From Fervidobacterium sp. (GTDB lineage Bacteria; Thermotogota; Thermotogae; Thermotogales; Fervidobacteriaceae): a stretch of 10,581 nucleotides of DNA. Made by a program: the position numbers and the translations under genes. Positions 1-7,161 of the stretch are shown here, piece after piece; the first letter of the stretch is position 1; every line of letters begins with the position of its first letter. The stretch spans positions 1 through 10,581 of the forward strand of contig DPIB01000233.1 of NCBI GenBank assembly GCA_003522805.1, given 5' to 3'. Below the pieces are notes generated by a model. The model saw only the letters and a list, made by a program, of their open reading frames with translations, was not told the origin of the DNA and did not search any database.

Positions 1-2
1 TC

Positions 3-59
3 CTTGGAACGATTTTCATGAGCATTGTACTGAAAAGGTACGTGAGGTATATAATATGA
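3..59 (+). CDS. Possible C-terminal end of an upstream gene (partial)
   Basis: The reading frame is open from the window edge to TGA at 57-59 and encodes a short hydrophobic stretch (GTIFMSIVL) followed by a basic tail (KRYVRYII). This would suit the last membrane helix of a permease. A second frame (2-82, ending in TAA) is also open and would give a polar tail ending in VREVYNMIVTKQNM, so the choice is uncertain. Either tail is too short to identify a family. I prefer the first for its codon use and because it leaves the inverted repeat at 65-100 intergenic. Confidence 0.3.
   Translation, partial: LGTIFMSIVLKRYVRYII
25..55 (+). promoter_or_regulatory. Candidate promoter for the phosphorylase gene
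   Basis: A perfect TATAAT lies at 50-55, with TTGTAC (25-30) as a possible -35 box. The 19-nt spacer is longer than the ideal 17. It would start a transcript near position 62, about 50 nt ahead of the ATG at 115. It lies within or at the end of the upstream reading frame, so this is a weak call. Confidence 0.3.
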
Positions 60-64
60 TTGTA

Positions 65-100
65 ACTAAGCAAAATATGTAAGGAAAATCGATGCTTAGT
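65..100 (+). promoter_or_regulatory. Inverted repeat abutting the phosphorylase ribosome binding site
   Basis: ACTAAGCA (65-72) and TGCTTAGT (93-100) are perfect complements, giving an 8-bp stem with a 20-nt loop. The 3' arm ends one base before the ribosome binding site AGGAGGTG (101-108). No T-tract follows, so it is not an intrinsic terminator. It could modulate access of ribosomes to the following gene, stabilise the 5' end of the mRNA, or be a protein-binding dyad. It does not show the conserved core I know for the purine riboswitch. Confidence 0.4.
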
Positions 101-114
101 AGGAGGTGCAAAGT

Positions 115-948
115 ATGAATGATGATATCAAGAAGTATGTAGAAAGAGTAAAGAGAGCAACGGAGTATCTAAAAAACAAAATTAAGGAAATTCCAGAAAT
201 TTGTATAGTGCTTGGCTCAGGTCTGCAAGTCATTGCAGATAGTGCCGAAAATGTACAGAAAATATCGTACAAAGATATCCCAGAATTCCCTATTTCAACA
301 GCGCCAGGTCACAAAGGAGAACTAATATTCGGTAAGTTGAATGGTAAAAATGTTGCATTGATGAATGGAAGGTTCCACTATTACGAAGGCTATCATATGA
401 GGGATGTTACCTTTGGAATTAGAGTAATGCAAGAACTTGGTGTTAAGTACATATTCCTTACAAATGCAGCTGGCGGGTTGAATCCAGATTATGAAGTCGG
501 AAGACCGATGATAATAAAAGATCATATAAACATGATGGGAGATAACCCACTCATTGGGCCAAACATTGATGAGTGGGGGCCGAGATTTCCTGATATGTCC
601 AATGCATATGATAAAGACTTGAGAGAACTCGCAAAGAATGTTGCTGCGGAATTAGGTATACCCGTCTATGAAGGGGTATATATTGCTGTTGCAGGTCCGA
701 ACTTTGAAACCCCATCTGAATTGAGAATGCTAAGATGGATGGGTGCAGACGCAGTTGGAATGTCTACAGTTCCAGAAGTCATAGCCGCTGCGCATCGCGG
801 AACAAAAGTACTTGCCATATCTGCGATTACAGACAGAGCTGTGCCTGATGATCTCCAACCACTTACTGGAGAAGAAGTCTTGGAAGTCGCAAATAGAACA
901 GGACAACTGATATCAAAGATATTATCCGAAATAGTAAAAAGACTGTAG
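115..948 (+). CDS. punA: Purine nucleoside phosphorylase (trimeric PNP/MTAP family)
   Basis: Predicted cytosolic enzyme of purine salvage that splits purine nucleosides with phosphate into base and ribose 1-phosphate. The 277-residue product has the family motifs in order: phosphate loop GSGL (Ser35), PGHKG (His66), GRFHYYEG (Arg86, His88), TNAAGG (116-121), PNFETP (Phe197, Glu198) and GMSTVPE (Met216). A longer frame opens at GTG 106, but that codon lies inside the ribosome binding site AGGAGGTG (101-108). ATG 115 is correctly spaced and is preferred. Oddity: the position matching human Asn243, which reads the 6-oxo group and N7 of the base, is Asp240 (ITDRA). In human PNP the Asn-to-Asp change shifts preference towards adenine nucleosides, so substrate range here may include adenosine. 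Membership of the family is clear; specificity is inferred. A chemoreceptor gene follows after 42 bp without a visible terminator. Confidence 0.95.
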   Translation: MNDDIKKYVERVKRATEYLKNKIKEIPEICIVLGSGLQVIADSAENVQKISYKDIPEFPISTAPGHKGELIFGKLNGKNVALMNGRFHYYEGYHMRDVTFGIRVMQELGVKYIFLTNAAGGLNPDYEVGRPMIIKDHINMMGDNPLIGPNIDEWGPRFPDMSNAYDKDLRELAKNVAAELGIPVYEGVYIAVAGPNFETPSELRMLRWMGADAVGMSTVPEVIAAAHRGTKVLAISAITDRAVPDDLQPLTGEEVLEVANRTGQLISKILSEIVKRL

Positions 949-990
949 CTTTTCGGAACATATCATCTTTTTGGTGTAAGGAGGATGCAT

Positions 991-3273
991 ATGTCGATAA
1001 AGAATAGGCTTATTTTATTGTCAATATTATTGGTAACGGTTCCATTAACTTTATCTCTGATCTTCACAGTTGTAAATCTTTCTAGGGAGAGTACGAGAAT
1101 TGAAGAAGAAGTAAACAATCAGATTGGAGATCCGAAAGTCATTTTCAAAGACTTCTTTGACACCTTTTCAGCAGAACTGGATAAGCATATAAACGACTAC
1201 AATGAAAAGCTTAAAGCTTCTGTTGAGGGACAAAAAGCAACTGTTGAGAAGGCTTTTGAAGAGGTTTATCTTTCAACTCTGGAAAAGGAAATTCAATCTG
1301 TAGGAAATATAACAGATAATTTTATAAAAGATAGGATCAGCACTATCGAGAATATCGTTAAAATCGCTGCCACAACGAAGGACGTGATGAATGCTTCTAA
1401 CCTCAAGAGCCTTGATGTAACTACTAAAAGAGCTCTGCTAAACAACTTTGTTGAAAGAGGGTTATTTGATTATATCGCGCTTTGGACCATAGATAATCAG
1501 GAACCAAAGTTGAAACTAAGGCCTTACATGTCTATCAACTCGGGTTTTTTGGTAGAGTATGCTTACTCTATGGCGCCGGGTGTTTCGGCAGTACTCTACA
1601 AGGAACCTGAGTTTATTGAACCGTTGTATGAAAGAATAGAAAGAATCCTTGCCTCACCATCAGTTTATGCCGAAACATTTCCACATGTTGGAGAATCAGA
1701 GTTGTATCTTATAGCTGTGCAACCTGTCATGCATCCTCAACTTGGTAACACTGTAACTGGGTTCATTATTGCGGCAGCAAGATTGGGTAATGACTTTCTT
1801 GACGAAATAAAAAGACTAACAAATGCTGATTTGACGATCTATATCGGTGGAAAGGCATATGCTACAACAAGGACAGATGAGAATGGTGAAAGGAGAGTTC
1901 AGGTAGATGAGCCTCTGGAAGAAAAGTATACCTTTAGTGTAGGAAATGAAGAGTACATGGCAATCAAGGAGATATTCACTATAGCTGGCAACAATTTAGG
2001 AAGTCTTGAAATAGCTTTGAAGCGTGAAAGCATCGAGTCACAATTTGTAATCCCGGAACCGGAGAAATTTGCATTGCCTGAAATAGCATTACCAAAAATT
2101 GATGTAAACGTAGATCTGAATTTAGGAAGAGTAGTAATCTTGAATGTTATCATTGGTCTAGTAATATTAGGCATTGCACTTGCAATTTCTGTGCCACTGA
2201 TCAACTCAGTTTCAAGGGAGATTGTAAATTCAGCTGGTTTGATCGAAAAGTTTTCGAATGGAGAGCTTATAACTGTAGACGTTAAGGCTACAGGCGAGTT
2301 TGAAAGTGTTATCAGGTCTTTGAAAAGGCTTTCCGAGAACTTGAGGAATTATGCCAGTGACATGAAGGCAAGCTCAACATCATTAAATGATGAGGTTGAT
2401 CGGATCATAAGAACAAACGATATGCTTAGAAATTCTGTCGATAATTTCACAAATTTCGTTAATAACTACATTACAAGTGTGGACGAAATCAAGGTAAAGA
2501 TAGAAGCTTTAGAAGCAACTCTGAATGATTCGGTTTCAAGTAACGATAGATTAGCAAATCAGTTGTCAAAACTATTGGATGATATCGAACTTACTCAGGG
2601 TGAAATTTTGAAAAATGTTGTGTTAATAGAGGAAATGAATGAATCTGTTAATTCAAATATAGAAGTGTTTGAAAAGTTCAGTATCACTGTGAAAAGGACA
2701 ATTGATAAATTCTCGAAGATAAGAGACGCTATTACAAATATTCAAAATGTAGCTTCACAAACCAACTGCCTTGCACTCAACGCTGCTATTGAAGCGGCAA
2801 GAGCAGGGGAAGCAGGTCGAGGATTTGCAGTAGTTGCGGATGAAGTGATGAAGCTTTTTGTGCAGATTAACGAACTTTCCAAGAACTTGGTGAAAGATGT
2901 CGATACCTACACAGGCGATCTAAAGGAACTTGATGACTTATATGAAAAGTCTGGAGAGAAATTCCAAAAACTTCAAACAGCTAACGATGAATTTTCTTCT
3001 AATTATTACTCGGTTATAGAAAAGGTACAAGGCATAGGAACTGTGAGTGCGCAAGTTAATGAGCAGATTCAGGACAATATCAGAGCTTTTTCTGAGATCG
3101 AAAAACTGATGAGCGAGGTTTCGAATTCTGTAGAAGTTTCCTCCCGAAAACTTAGTGAGTTCCACGAAGAGTTTACCAATATAATAAGGTTATTTGACGA
3201 GCTTTCCTCGAGTTCGGAAAAGCTGAAGGATATGGCTGTTAGAATGCAGGAAATAGCTTTGTGGTTCAAGTAA
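991..3273 (+). CDS. Methyl-accepting chemotaxis protein (transmembrane chemoreceptor)
   Basis: Inner-membrane receptor expected to control the CheA kinase through CheW. TM1 covers about residues 7-29. An extracytoplasmic sensor of about 350 residues follows, beginning with a long helix and probably Cache-like. A Pro-rich stalk (352-372) precedes TM2 (about 380-403). A degenerate HAMP region (about 405-455) leads into the signalling hairpin. The tip is unmistakable: [17 protein letters not shown], then [11 protein letters not shown] (590-619). The two arms are about equal, near 150 residues each, consistent with the 44-heptad class. The usual EVRxLA after the tip is EVMKLF here. There is no CheR-tethering pentapeptide at the C terminus. 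The upstream in-frame ATG at 985 directly touches AAGGAGG (978-984), so ATG 991, six bases from it, is the better start (760 residues). The ligand cannot be read from sequence. Linkage to a purine enzyme hints at a nucleoside or purine signal, but this is speculative. Confidence 0.95.
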   Translation: MSIKNRLILLSILLVTVPLTLSLIFTVVNLSRESTRIEEEVNNQIGDPKVIFKDFFDTFSAELDKHINDYNEKLKASVEGQKATVEKAFEEVYLSTLEKEIQSVGNITDNFIKDRISTIENIVKIAATTKDVMNASNLKSLDVTTKRALLNNFVERGLFDYIALWTIDNQEPKLKLRPYMSINSGFLVEYAYSMAPGVSAVLYKEPEFIEPLYERIERILASPSVYAETFPHVGESELYLIAVQPVMHPQLGNTVTGFIIAAARLGNDFLDEIKRLTNADLTIYIGGKAYATTRTDENGERRVQVDEPLEEKYTFSVGNEEYMAIKEIFTIAGNNLGSLEIALKRESIESQFVIPEPEKFALPEIALPKIDVNVDLNLGRVVILNVIIGLVILGIALAISVPLINSVSREIVNSAGLIEKFSNGELITVDVKATGEFESVIRSLKRLSENLRNYASDMKASSTSLNDEVDRIIRTNDMLRNSVDNFTNFVNNYITSVDEIKVKIEALEATLNDSVSSNDRLANQLSKLLDDIELTQGEILKNVVLIEEMNESVNSNIEVFEKFSITVKRTIDKFSKIRDAITNIQNVASQTNCLALNAAIEAARAGEAGRGFAVVADEVMKLFVQINELSKNLVKDVDTYTGDLKELDDLYEKSGEKFQKLQTANDEFSSNYYSVIEKVQGIGTVSAQVNEQIQDNIRAFSEIEKLMSEVSNSVEVSSRKLSEFHEEFTNIIRLFDELSSSSEKLKDMAVRMQEIALWFK

Positions 3274-3327
3274 TCGACGCCTTAATTCCCACGGATTTCT
3301 GAGCAAAGTAAGGACAAAAGAGAGAAT

Positions 3328-3379
3328 GATGGTCCCTAAGTTTGGGTCAAATTCCTATTCGAAGGGACCATCTTTTTTT
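3328..3379 (+). terminator. Intrinsic terminator after the chemoreceptor gene
   Basis: GATGGTCCCT (3328-3337) pairs perfectly with AGGGACCATC (3363-3372) to give a 10-bp stem. The loop is unusually long at 25 nt. Seven T residues (3373-3379) follow directly. It lies 55 bp after the chemoreceptor stop codon and separates that unit from mnmE. Confidence 0.85.
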
Positions 3380-3392
3380 AGACCACAACTTA

Positions 3393-3401
3393 TGATATAA
3401 T
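3393..3401 (+). promoter_or_regulatory. Extended -10 promoter for mnmE
   Basis: TGATATAAT is a perfect extended -10 element (TGnTATAAT). The expected -35 region falls on the T-tract of the preceding terminator and shows no clear TTGACA, as is usual for extended -10 promoters. Transcription would begin near 3408, leaving a leader of about 100 nt before the mnmE start. Confidence 0.55.
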
Positions 3402-3511
3402 TTAGAATTGTAAAGGGAGTTAAATAATCACATTGGTTGTAAAACTAGGAGATTTCAACAAGATCTTCTGTGTAGGTAATGATAAAAAGTTAAAACTTAG
3501 AGGTGAGAGTT

Positions 3512-4843
3512 TTGAACGATAGAGATACCATAGCAGCTATTTCCACACCTTACGGAACAGGTGCAATAGCTATTGTTAGGATTAGTGGACCTGAATCATT
3601 AAACGTTGTTTCAAAGAGCATTAGGAAAGGTATAAAGGCTGAGAGAAAACTCCATCGTCGCGATTTTCTCGATAATGATGGAGAGTTAATTGATGAGGTA
3701 TTGGTGTCTTATTTCAAGGCACCAAGGAGTTATACAGGTGAAGATATGGTTGAAATATATTGTCATGGTGGAGTATTAGTCACAAATAAAACACTGGACA
3801 CACTGCTTTCAAATGGAGCGCGCTTGGCTGTTAATGGAGAGTTTACAAGAAGGGCTTTTCTAAATGGAAAGATGGACCTGTTGAAAGCTGAGGCAATACT
3901 TCATGTTATAGAAGCAAAGAGTGAGAGCGCCCTTAAGTTGGCTTTGGGAAATTTGAAAGGCAAGCTTTCTGATGAAATGGAGTTGTTGAGAAGCAAACTC
4001 ATAGATGTTCTCTCCAGAATTGAAGTATCAATCGACTACAGTGATGATGTAATAATCTCTGATAAGGAAATACTTGACGGTCTAACGGAAATCAATAGAT
4101 TTCTGTCGAATAAGATCAAGCATGCCGACCGTGGTTTGCATATTTCTACAGGAGTTACTATGACAATTGTTGGAAAACCAAATGTTGGGAAAAGCACCCT
4201 TTTAAATAAGTTACTTGCTGAAGATAGGGCTATCGTAACTGAGATCCCAGGCACTACGAGGGATATAATAAGGGGTGAGGTTAAGATACAAGGCACGCAT
4301 TTTATCATATCAGATACAGCTGGTATCAGGAGAACTGAGGACAAAATAGAAAAGATAGGCATAGAGAAAGCTTTGAAAGAAGCGAAGAAGTCAGACATCA
4401 TACTCTTTGTACTGGATGCTACAACAGGCTTTACAGACGAAGATGAGTATATACTTAGTGTAATCAAATCTAGCAACTTCATACCTGTGTGGAATAAGAG
4501 GGACGTTGGAATAAATTTCTTAGAAATAGGTGAGGATGTCCACATAAGTGCTTCAACAGGTTGGGGCTTAAGAGGATTAGAAGAGGTCATCATAAAAAAG
4601 GTTGGTCCTCTTATCAGCGATGGTGAACTGGCACACATCATCAGTGAGAGACAACTGGAGTACTTAAAAAGAATACATTTATACATTAAAAACTCCATAG
4701 ACGTATTAAGTCAAGGATATCCTGTAGACATCGTTTCAGTTGACATAAGACAAGCTTTAAGCGAACTTGACGAATTATCTGGAAAGAATTTTACAGAAGA
4801 TTTGCTTGACAATATATTCTCCAATTTCTGCGTCGGTAAGTAG
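3512..4843 (+). CDS. mnmE: tRNA uridine-5-carboxymethylaminomethyl modification GTPase MnmE
   Basis: With MnmG it installs the cmnm5 group on the wobble uridine (U34) of certain tRNAs in the cytosol, using a folate-bound one-carbon unit. Residues 1-120 form the folate-binding N domain (DTIAAISTPYGTGAIAIVRI). A helical domain surrounds an inserted G domain: G1 GKPNVGKST (221-229), G2 GTTRD (247-251), G3 DTAG (268-271), G4 NKRD (328-331), G5 SAS (346-348). The C terminus ends in FCVGK, with the conserved Cys440. The frame opens at GTG 3503, but that codon sits in the binding site AGAGGTGAG (3499-3507). TTG 3512 gives the N terminus usual for the family and 443 residues, slightly short of the common 450-460. 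It is a single-gene unit between the terminator at 3328 and the intergenic element at 4844. All motifs are intact. Confidence 0.97.
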   Translation: MNDRDTIAAISTPYGTGAIAIVRISGPESLNVVSKSIRKGIKAERKLHRRDFLDNDGELIDEVLVSYFKAPRSYTGEDMVEIYCHGGVLVTNKTLDTLLSNGARLAVNGEFTRRAFLNGKMDLLKAEAILHVIEAKSESALKLALGNLKGKLSDEMELLRSKLIDVLSRIEVSIDYSDDVIISDKEILDGLTEINRFLSNKIKHADRGLHISTGVTMTIVGKPNVGKSTLLNKLLAEDRAIVTEIPGTTRDIIRGEVKIQGTHFIISDTAGIRRTEDKIEKIGIEKALKEAKKSDIILFVLDATTGFTDEDEYILSVIKSSNFIPVWNKRDVGINFLEIGEDVHISASTGWGLRGLEEVIIKKVGPLISDGELAHIISERQLEYLKRIHLYIKNSIDVLSQGYPVDIVSVDIRQALSELDELSGKNFTEDLLDNIFSNFCVGK

Positions 4844-4844
4844 G

Positions 4845-4876
4845 AAACAAAAAAGCGGGCCACTTTTTTGACCCGC
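4845..4876 (-). terminator. Minus-strand intrinsic terminator
   Basis: Read on the minus strand, GCGGGTCA (4876-4869) pairs with TGGCCCGC (4862-4855) in an 8-bp stem that includes one G·U pair, around an A-rich 6-nt loop. Six U residues follow (4854-4849), then G and three more U. On the plus strand the same position would be a C·A mismatch and no T-tract follows the stem. Its natural direction is therefore minus. No protein gene reads towards it, which suggests it ends a short RNA. Confidence 0.65.
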
Positions 4877-4921
4877 ATAAAGCCGTGGGGGGTGTATCTC
4901 AAGGGGGATAGGGGGTTCTCT
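4849..4921 (-). ncRNA. Candidate C-rich small RNA
   Basis: A minus-strand extended -10 element predicts a start at about 4921 and the terminator predicts an end at about 4849, giving an RNA of about 73 nt. Its 5' half contains three C-runs (complements of 4911-4915, 4903-4907 and 4887-4892) with few G residues to pair with, so they should be single-stranded. Its 3' half is the terminator hairpin. This layout resembles regulatory RNAs of Firmicutes that use C-rich loops to mask G-rich ribosome binding sites. The end of the RNA lies just beyond the mnmE stop codon. I recognise no known RNA family. An open frame on this strand (from ATG 4938) runs through the terminator into mnmE and is unlikely to be a gene. 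Confidence 0.42.
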
Positions 4922-4928
4922 AAAAAAG

Positions 4929-4958
4929 ATTGTATCATTATTTATGTTAAATTATCAG
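4929..4958 (-). promoter_or_regulatory. Minus-strand promoter for the candidate small RNA
   Basis: On the minus strand TGATACAAT (4937-4929) is an extended -10 element with TACAAT as the hexamer. CTGATA (4958-4953) matches four of six bases of the -35 consensus at an 18-nt spacing. The A at 4921, seven bases past the hexamer, is the likely first transcribed base. Confidence 0.45.
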
Positions 4959-4969
4959 TGCTCTTCACC

Positions 4970-5020
4970 GTACTATTTCCATACAATTCTGTTACGTAGT
5001 CTTTTCCATAGAAGTAGTAC
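4970..5020. repeat. Imperfect inverted repeat upstream of flhA
   Basis: GTACTATTTCCAT (4970-4982) and ATAGAAGTAGTAC (5008-5020) can pair over 13 positions with one mismatch and one G·U. The 25-nt spacer has TACGTA at its centre. It lies 90-140 bp ahead of the flhA start, without a T-tract after it. It could be an operator dyad or a leader structure for the flagellar operon. The surrounding A+T-rich DNA (4938-5109) holds no convincing gene. Confidence 0.35.
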
Positions 5021-5050
5021 CTTTATTCATGTCCAATATTTTAGACTAGG

Positions 5051-5056
5051 TATAGT
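5051..5056 (+). promoter_or_regulatory. Weak candidate -10 box for the flagellar operon
   Basis: TATAGT lies about 54 bp before the flhA start, but the only -35-like sequence (TTCATG, 5026-5031) is poor and 19 nt away. I see no match to the flagellar sigma-28 consensus. The operon could equally be expressed from elsewhere in the gap or by read-through from mnmE. Confidence 0.2.
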
Positions 5057-5109
5057 TGAGAATCGTTCAAGTATTTTGAAAATTAGTTTGGTTTTTTAGA
5101 GGTGATTTT

Positions 5110-7161
5110 GTGAACACCGATATTATAGTAGCTCTATTAGTTGTTGCTATAGTTTTTTTGATGATTATTCCTATACCGAATTTTTTATTGGACTTCTTTC
5201 AGCTTCTGAACGTATCTTTGTCGTTAGTCATATTGTTCTCCACCATGTACATTGCTAATGCACTTGAACTCGCTTCATTTCCTACCATTTTGTTGATCAT
5301 AACCATATTTCGACTTGCTTTGAATGTCGCCTCTACTAGGGCGATACTTTTGCAGGGACCAAAGTTTGGTGGAAAGGTTATTCAGGCTTTTGGAAACTTC
5401 GTTGTTGGCGGAAATTATGTTGTAGGTATTGTTGTTTTCTTGATATTAGTGATTATCCAATTCATAGTTATTACGAGAGGTTCAGAACGTATTGCAGAAG
5501 TTGCCGCACGTTTCACATTAGATGCCATGCCAGGTAAACAGATGAGTGTTGATGCAGATCTAAATGCAGGTTTAATCACAGAAGATGAGGCGAGACACAG
5601 AAGAGAGCAAATAAGAAGAGAGGCCGACTTTTATGGTGCAATGGACGGTGCCTCAAAGTTTGTCCGTGGTGATGCAATCGCAAGTATAATTATTACACTA
5701 GTGAATAGCATCGGTGGTATAATTATCGGTGTTTTAATGCACCAAATGGGTTTTGCGGATGCTGCAAAAACTTTCTTGTTGTATACTGTTGGTGATGGAT
5801 TGGTTAGTCAAATCCCAGCTTTGATGGTATCTACTGCTACAGGTATACTGGTATCGCGAAGTGCAACAGAAGATAATCTTGGTGCAGAACTGATCAAAGA
5901 ACTGAGCAGTGAGAAAAGGGTTATCATATTAACTGGTAGCGTGGTTATATTCCTCGGTTTGTTTACACCTCTGCCAACTTTGACTAGCTTACTGATAGGT
6001 GGACTTTTTATCATTGCGGGGGTCATGATAAGGAAAGAAAAAGTGGCGCAACCTGAAGCTGGTCCAGCTGCTGGAGTAGGAGGAGTTATACCTACTGCAC
6101 CGTCAGGTCCCATCTTGTCAACACCTGAAGAAGTTGCTGAAGTTATACAATCCGATACTGTTGAGATAAATATCGGATACGGACTTCTCCCTTTAGCAGA
6201 TCTTTCACAAGGCGGTGATATACTAGAGAGGCTCACGATGATAAGGCGACAACTTGCCCAAGAGTTAGGCTTGGTATTGTCACCAATAAGAGTTAGAGAT
6301 AGTGTGATACTTAAACCGAATGAATATGCTATATTTATAAGAGGTGCCGAGGTTTCAAGATATGAGCTTATACCAAATAGATTGTTGGCAATAAACCCAG
6401 GATTTGTCACCGAAAAAATCGCTGGTATAGAAGTAAAAGAACCTGCTTTTGGATTGGAAGCCTTTTGGATAGACGAAAGCAAGAAGAATGAGGCTGTTCA
6501 AAAAGGATATACCATAGTTGACCCACCAACTGTTTTTGCAACACATGTGACAGAAGTCCTGAGGAAATACGCTCCAGAATTGTTAGGAAACAAAGAATAT
6601 CAGCTATTGGTAGATGGTTTGAGAAGTAAGTTCGATAGGTTGGTTGATGATGTATTCAGTTCTGCCAAGCCAACAGTCGTTAAGAAAGTCCTTCAGGAGT
6701 TGCTTAATGAAGGGATTTCAATCAGGAATTTGTCATTCATTTTCGAGTTAATTTTAGACAATGTCGAAAAAGCAAGAGATATAGAGAGCTTAACAGAATA
6801 TGTGAGAAGAGGATTGAAACGTCAAATCGCAACAAAGTTGTTAGCAGCCGACAAGCAAATTCATGCAATAGCACTTGATAGCGACCTGGAGAGGATACTT
6901 ACAGAATCTATTACGGAAGGCGAACAGGGGAGATTTCTTAATGTGAATCCACAGATAATGCGTGAAATAATCGAAAAAATTTCTCAAGAACTCGAGAAAC
7001 TCATGAGAAAAGGCTATCCACCTGTTCTAATTGTGTCTAGTAGCATCAGACCATATTTGGCAAAAATGGTACTGAGGTTCATACCAGGTGTATCTGTCAT
7101 TTCATTTGAAGAGGTGCCAGAAGATATCAGTTTGTCAATTGAAGGTGTGGTGAGGATATGA
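5110..7161 (+). CDS. flhA: Flagellar export gate protein FlhA
   Basis: Inner-membrane component of the flagellar type III export apparatus, forming the ring that receives substrate-chaperone complexes and uses the proton motive force. At 683 residues it has the normal length. Hydrophobic helices fill residues 5-125 and 190-305. The FHIPEP signature is at about 67-80 (FRLALNVASTRAIL). The conserved cytoplasmic loop follows (FTLDAMPGKQMSVDADLNAG, 135-154, and YGAMDGASKFVRGDA, 175-189). A Pro/Ala/Gly linker (311-336) leads to the soluble C domain (about 345-683). The start is GTG 5110, placed five to eight bases after GAGGTGAT (5099-5106). It is the first gene of the operon, and its stop overlaps the flhF start by 4 bp (ATGA). 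No flhB is visible upstream, where mnmE lies, although flhB-flhA is a common pairing elsewhere. Confidence 0.97.
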   Translation: MNTDIIVALLVVAIVFLMIIPIPNFLLDFFQLLNVSLSLVILFSTMYIANALELASFPTILLIITIFRLALNVASTRAILLQGPKFGGKVIQAFGNFVVGGNYVVGIVVFLILVIIQFIVITRGSERIAEVAARFTLDAMPGKQMSVDADLNAGLITEDEARHRREQIRREADFYGAMDGASKFVRGDAIASIIITLVNSIGGIIIGVLMHQMGFADAAKTFLLYTVGDGLVSQIPALMVSTATGILVSRSATEDNLGAELIKELSSEKRVIILTGSVVIFLGLFTPLPTLTSLLIGGLFIIAGVMIRKEKVAQPEAGPAAGVGGVIPTAPSGPILSTPEEVAEVIQSDTVEINIGYGLLPLADLSQGGDILERLTMIRRQLAQELGLVLSPIRVRDSVILKPNEYAIFIRGAEVSRYELIPNRLLAINPGFVTEKIAGIEVKEPAFGLEAFWIDESKKNEAVQKGYTIVDPPTVFATHVTEVLRKYAPELLGNKEYQLLVDGLRSKFDRLVDDVFSSAKPTVVKKVLQELLNEGISIRNLSFIFELILDNVEKARDIESLTEYVRRGLKRQIATKLLAADKQIHAIALDSDLERILTESITEGEQGRFLNVNPQIMREIIEKISQELEKLMRKGYPPVLIVSSSIRPYLAKMVLRFIPGVSVISFEEVPEDISLSIEGVVRI

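Noticed and set aside
106..114. GTG start for the phosphorylase
   Set aside because: The codon overlaps the ribosome binding site AGGAGGTG; ATG 115 is properly spaced.
65..114. Purine riboswitch before the phosphorylase gene
   Set aside because: The conserved loop and core sequences of that class are absent and the region is too short.
3503..3511. GTG start for mnmE
   Set aside because: It falls inside AGAGGTGAG, the likely ribosome site; TTG 3512 yields the family-typical N terminus.
4036..4698. Long minus-strand open frame (220 codons) inside mnmE
   Set aside because: It lies opposite the complete GTPase domain of mnmE and its composition (Ser/Ile/Leu-rich, no recognisable motif) is that of an antisense shadow.
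4847..4870. Plus-strand terminator for mnmE
   Set aside because: The plus-strand GC stem has a C·A mismatch and no T-tract after it. An alternative A/T hairpin (CAAAAAAG with CTTTTTTG) is possible but is not a normal terminator.
4711..4938. Minus-strand 75-codon open frame starting at ATG 4938
   Set aside because: It has no ribosome binding site, its start overlaps the minus-strand -10 box, and it runs through the minus-strand terminator into the mnmE coding region. It is better explained as an open frame over the small RNA candidate.
4993..5030. Minus-strand 12-codon frame (ATG at 5030) upstream of flhA
   Set aside because: Very short, no ribosome binding site, no coding signal.
5808..6482. 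Long minus-strand open frame (224 codons) inside flhA
   Set aside because: It is opposite well-conserved FlhA sequence, has no motif and no ribosome site.
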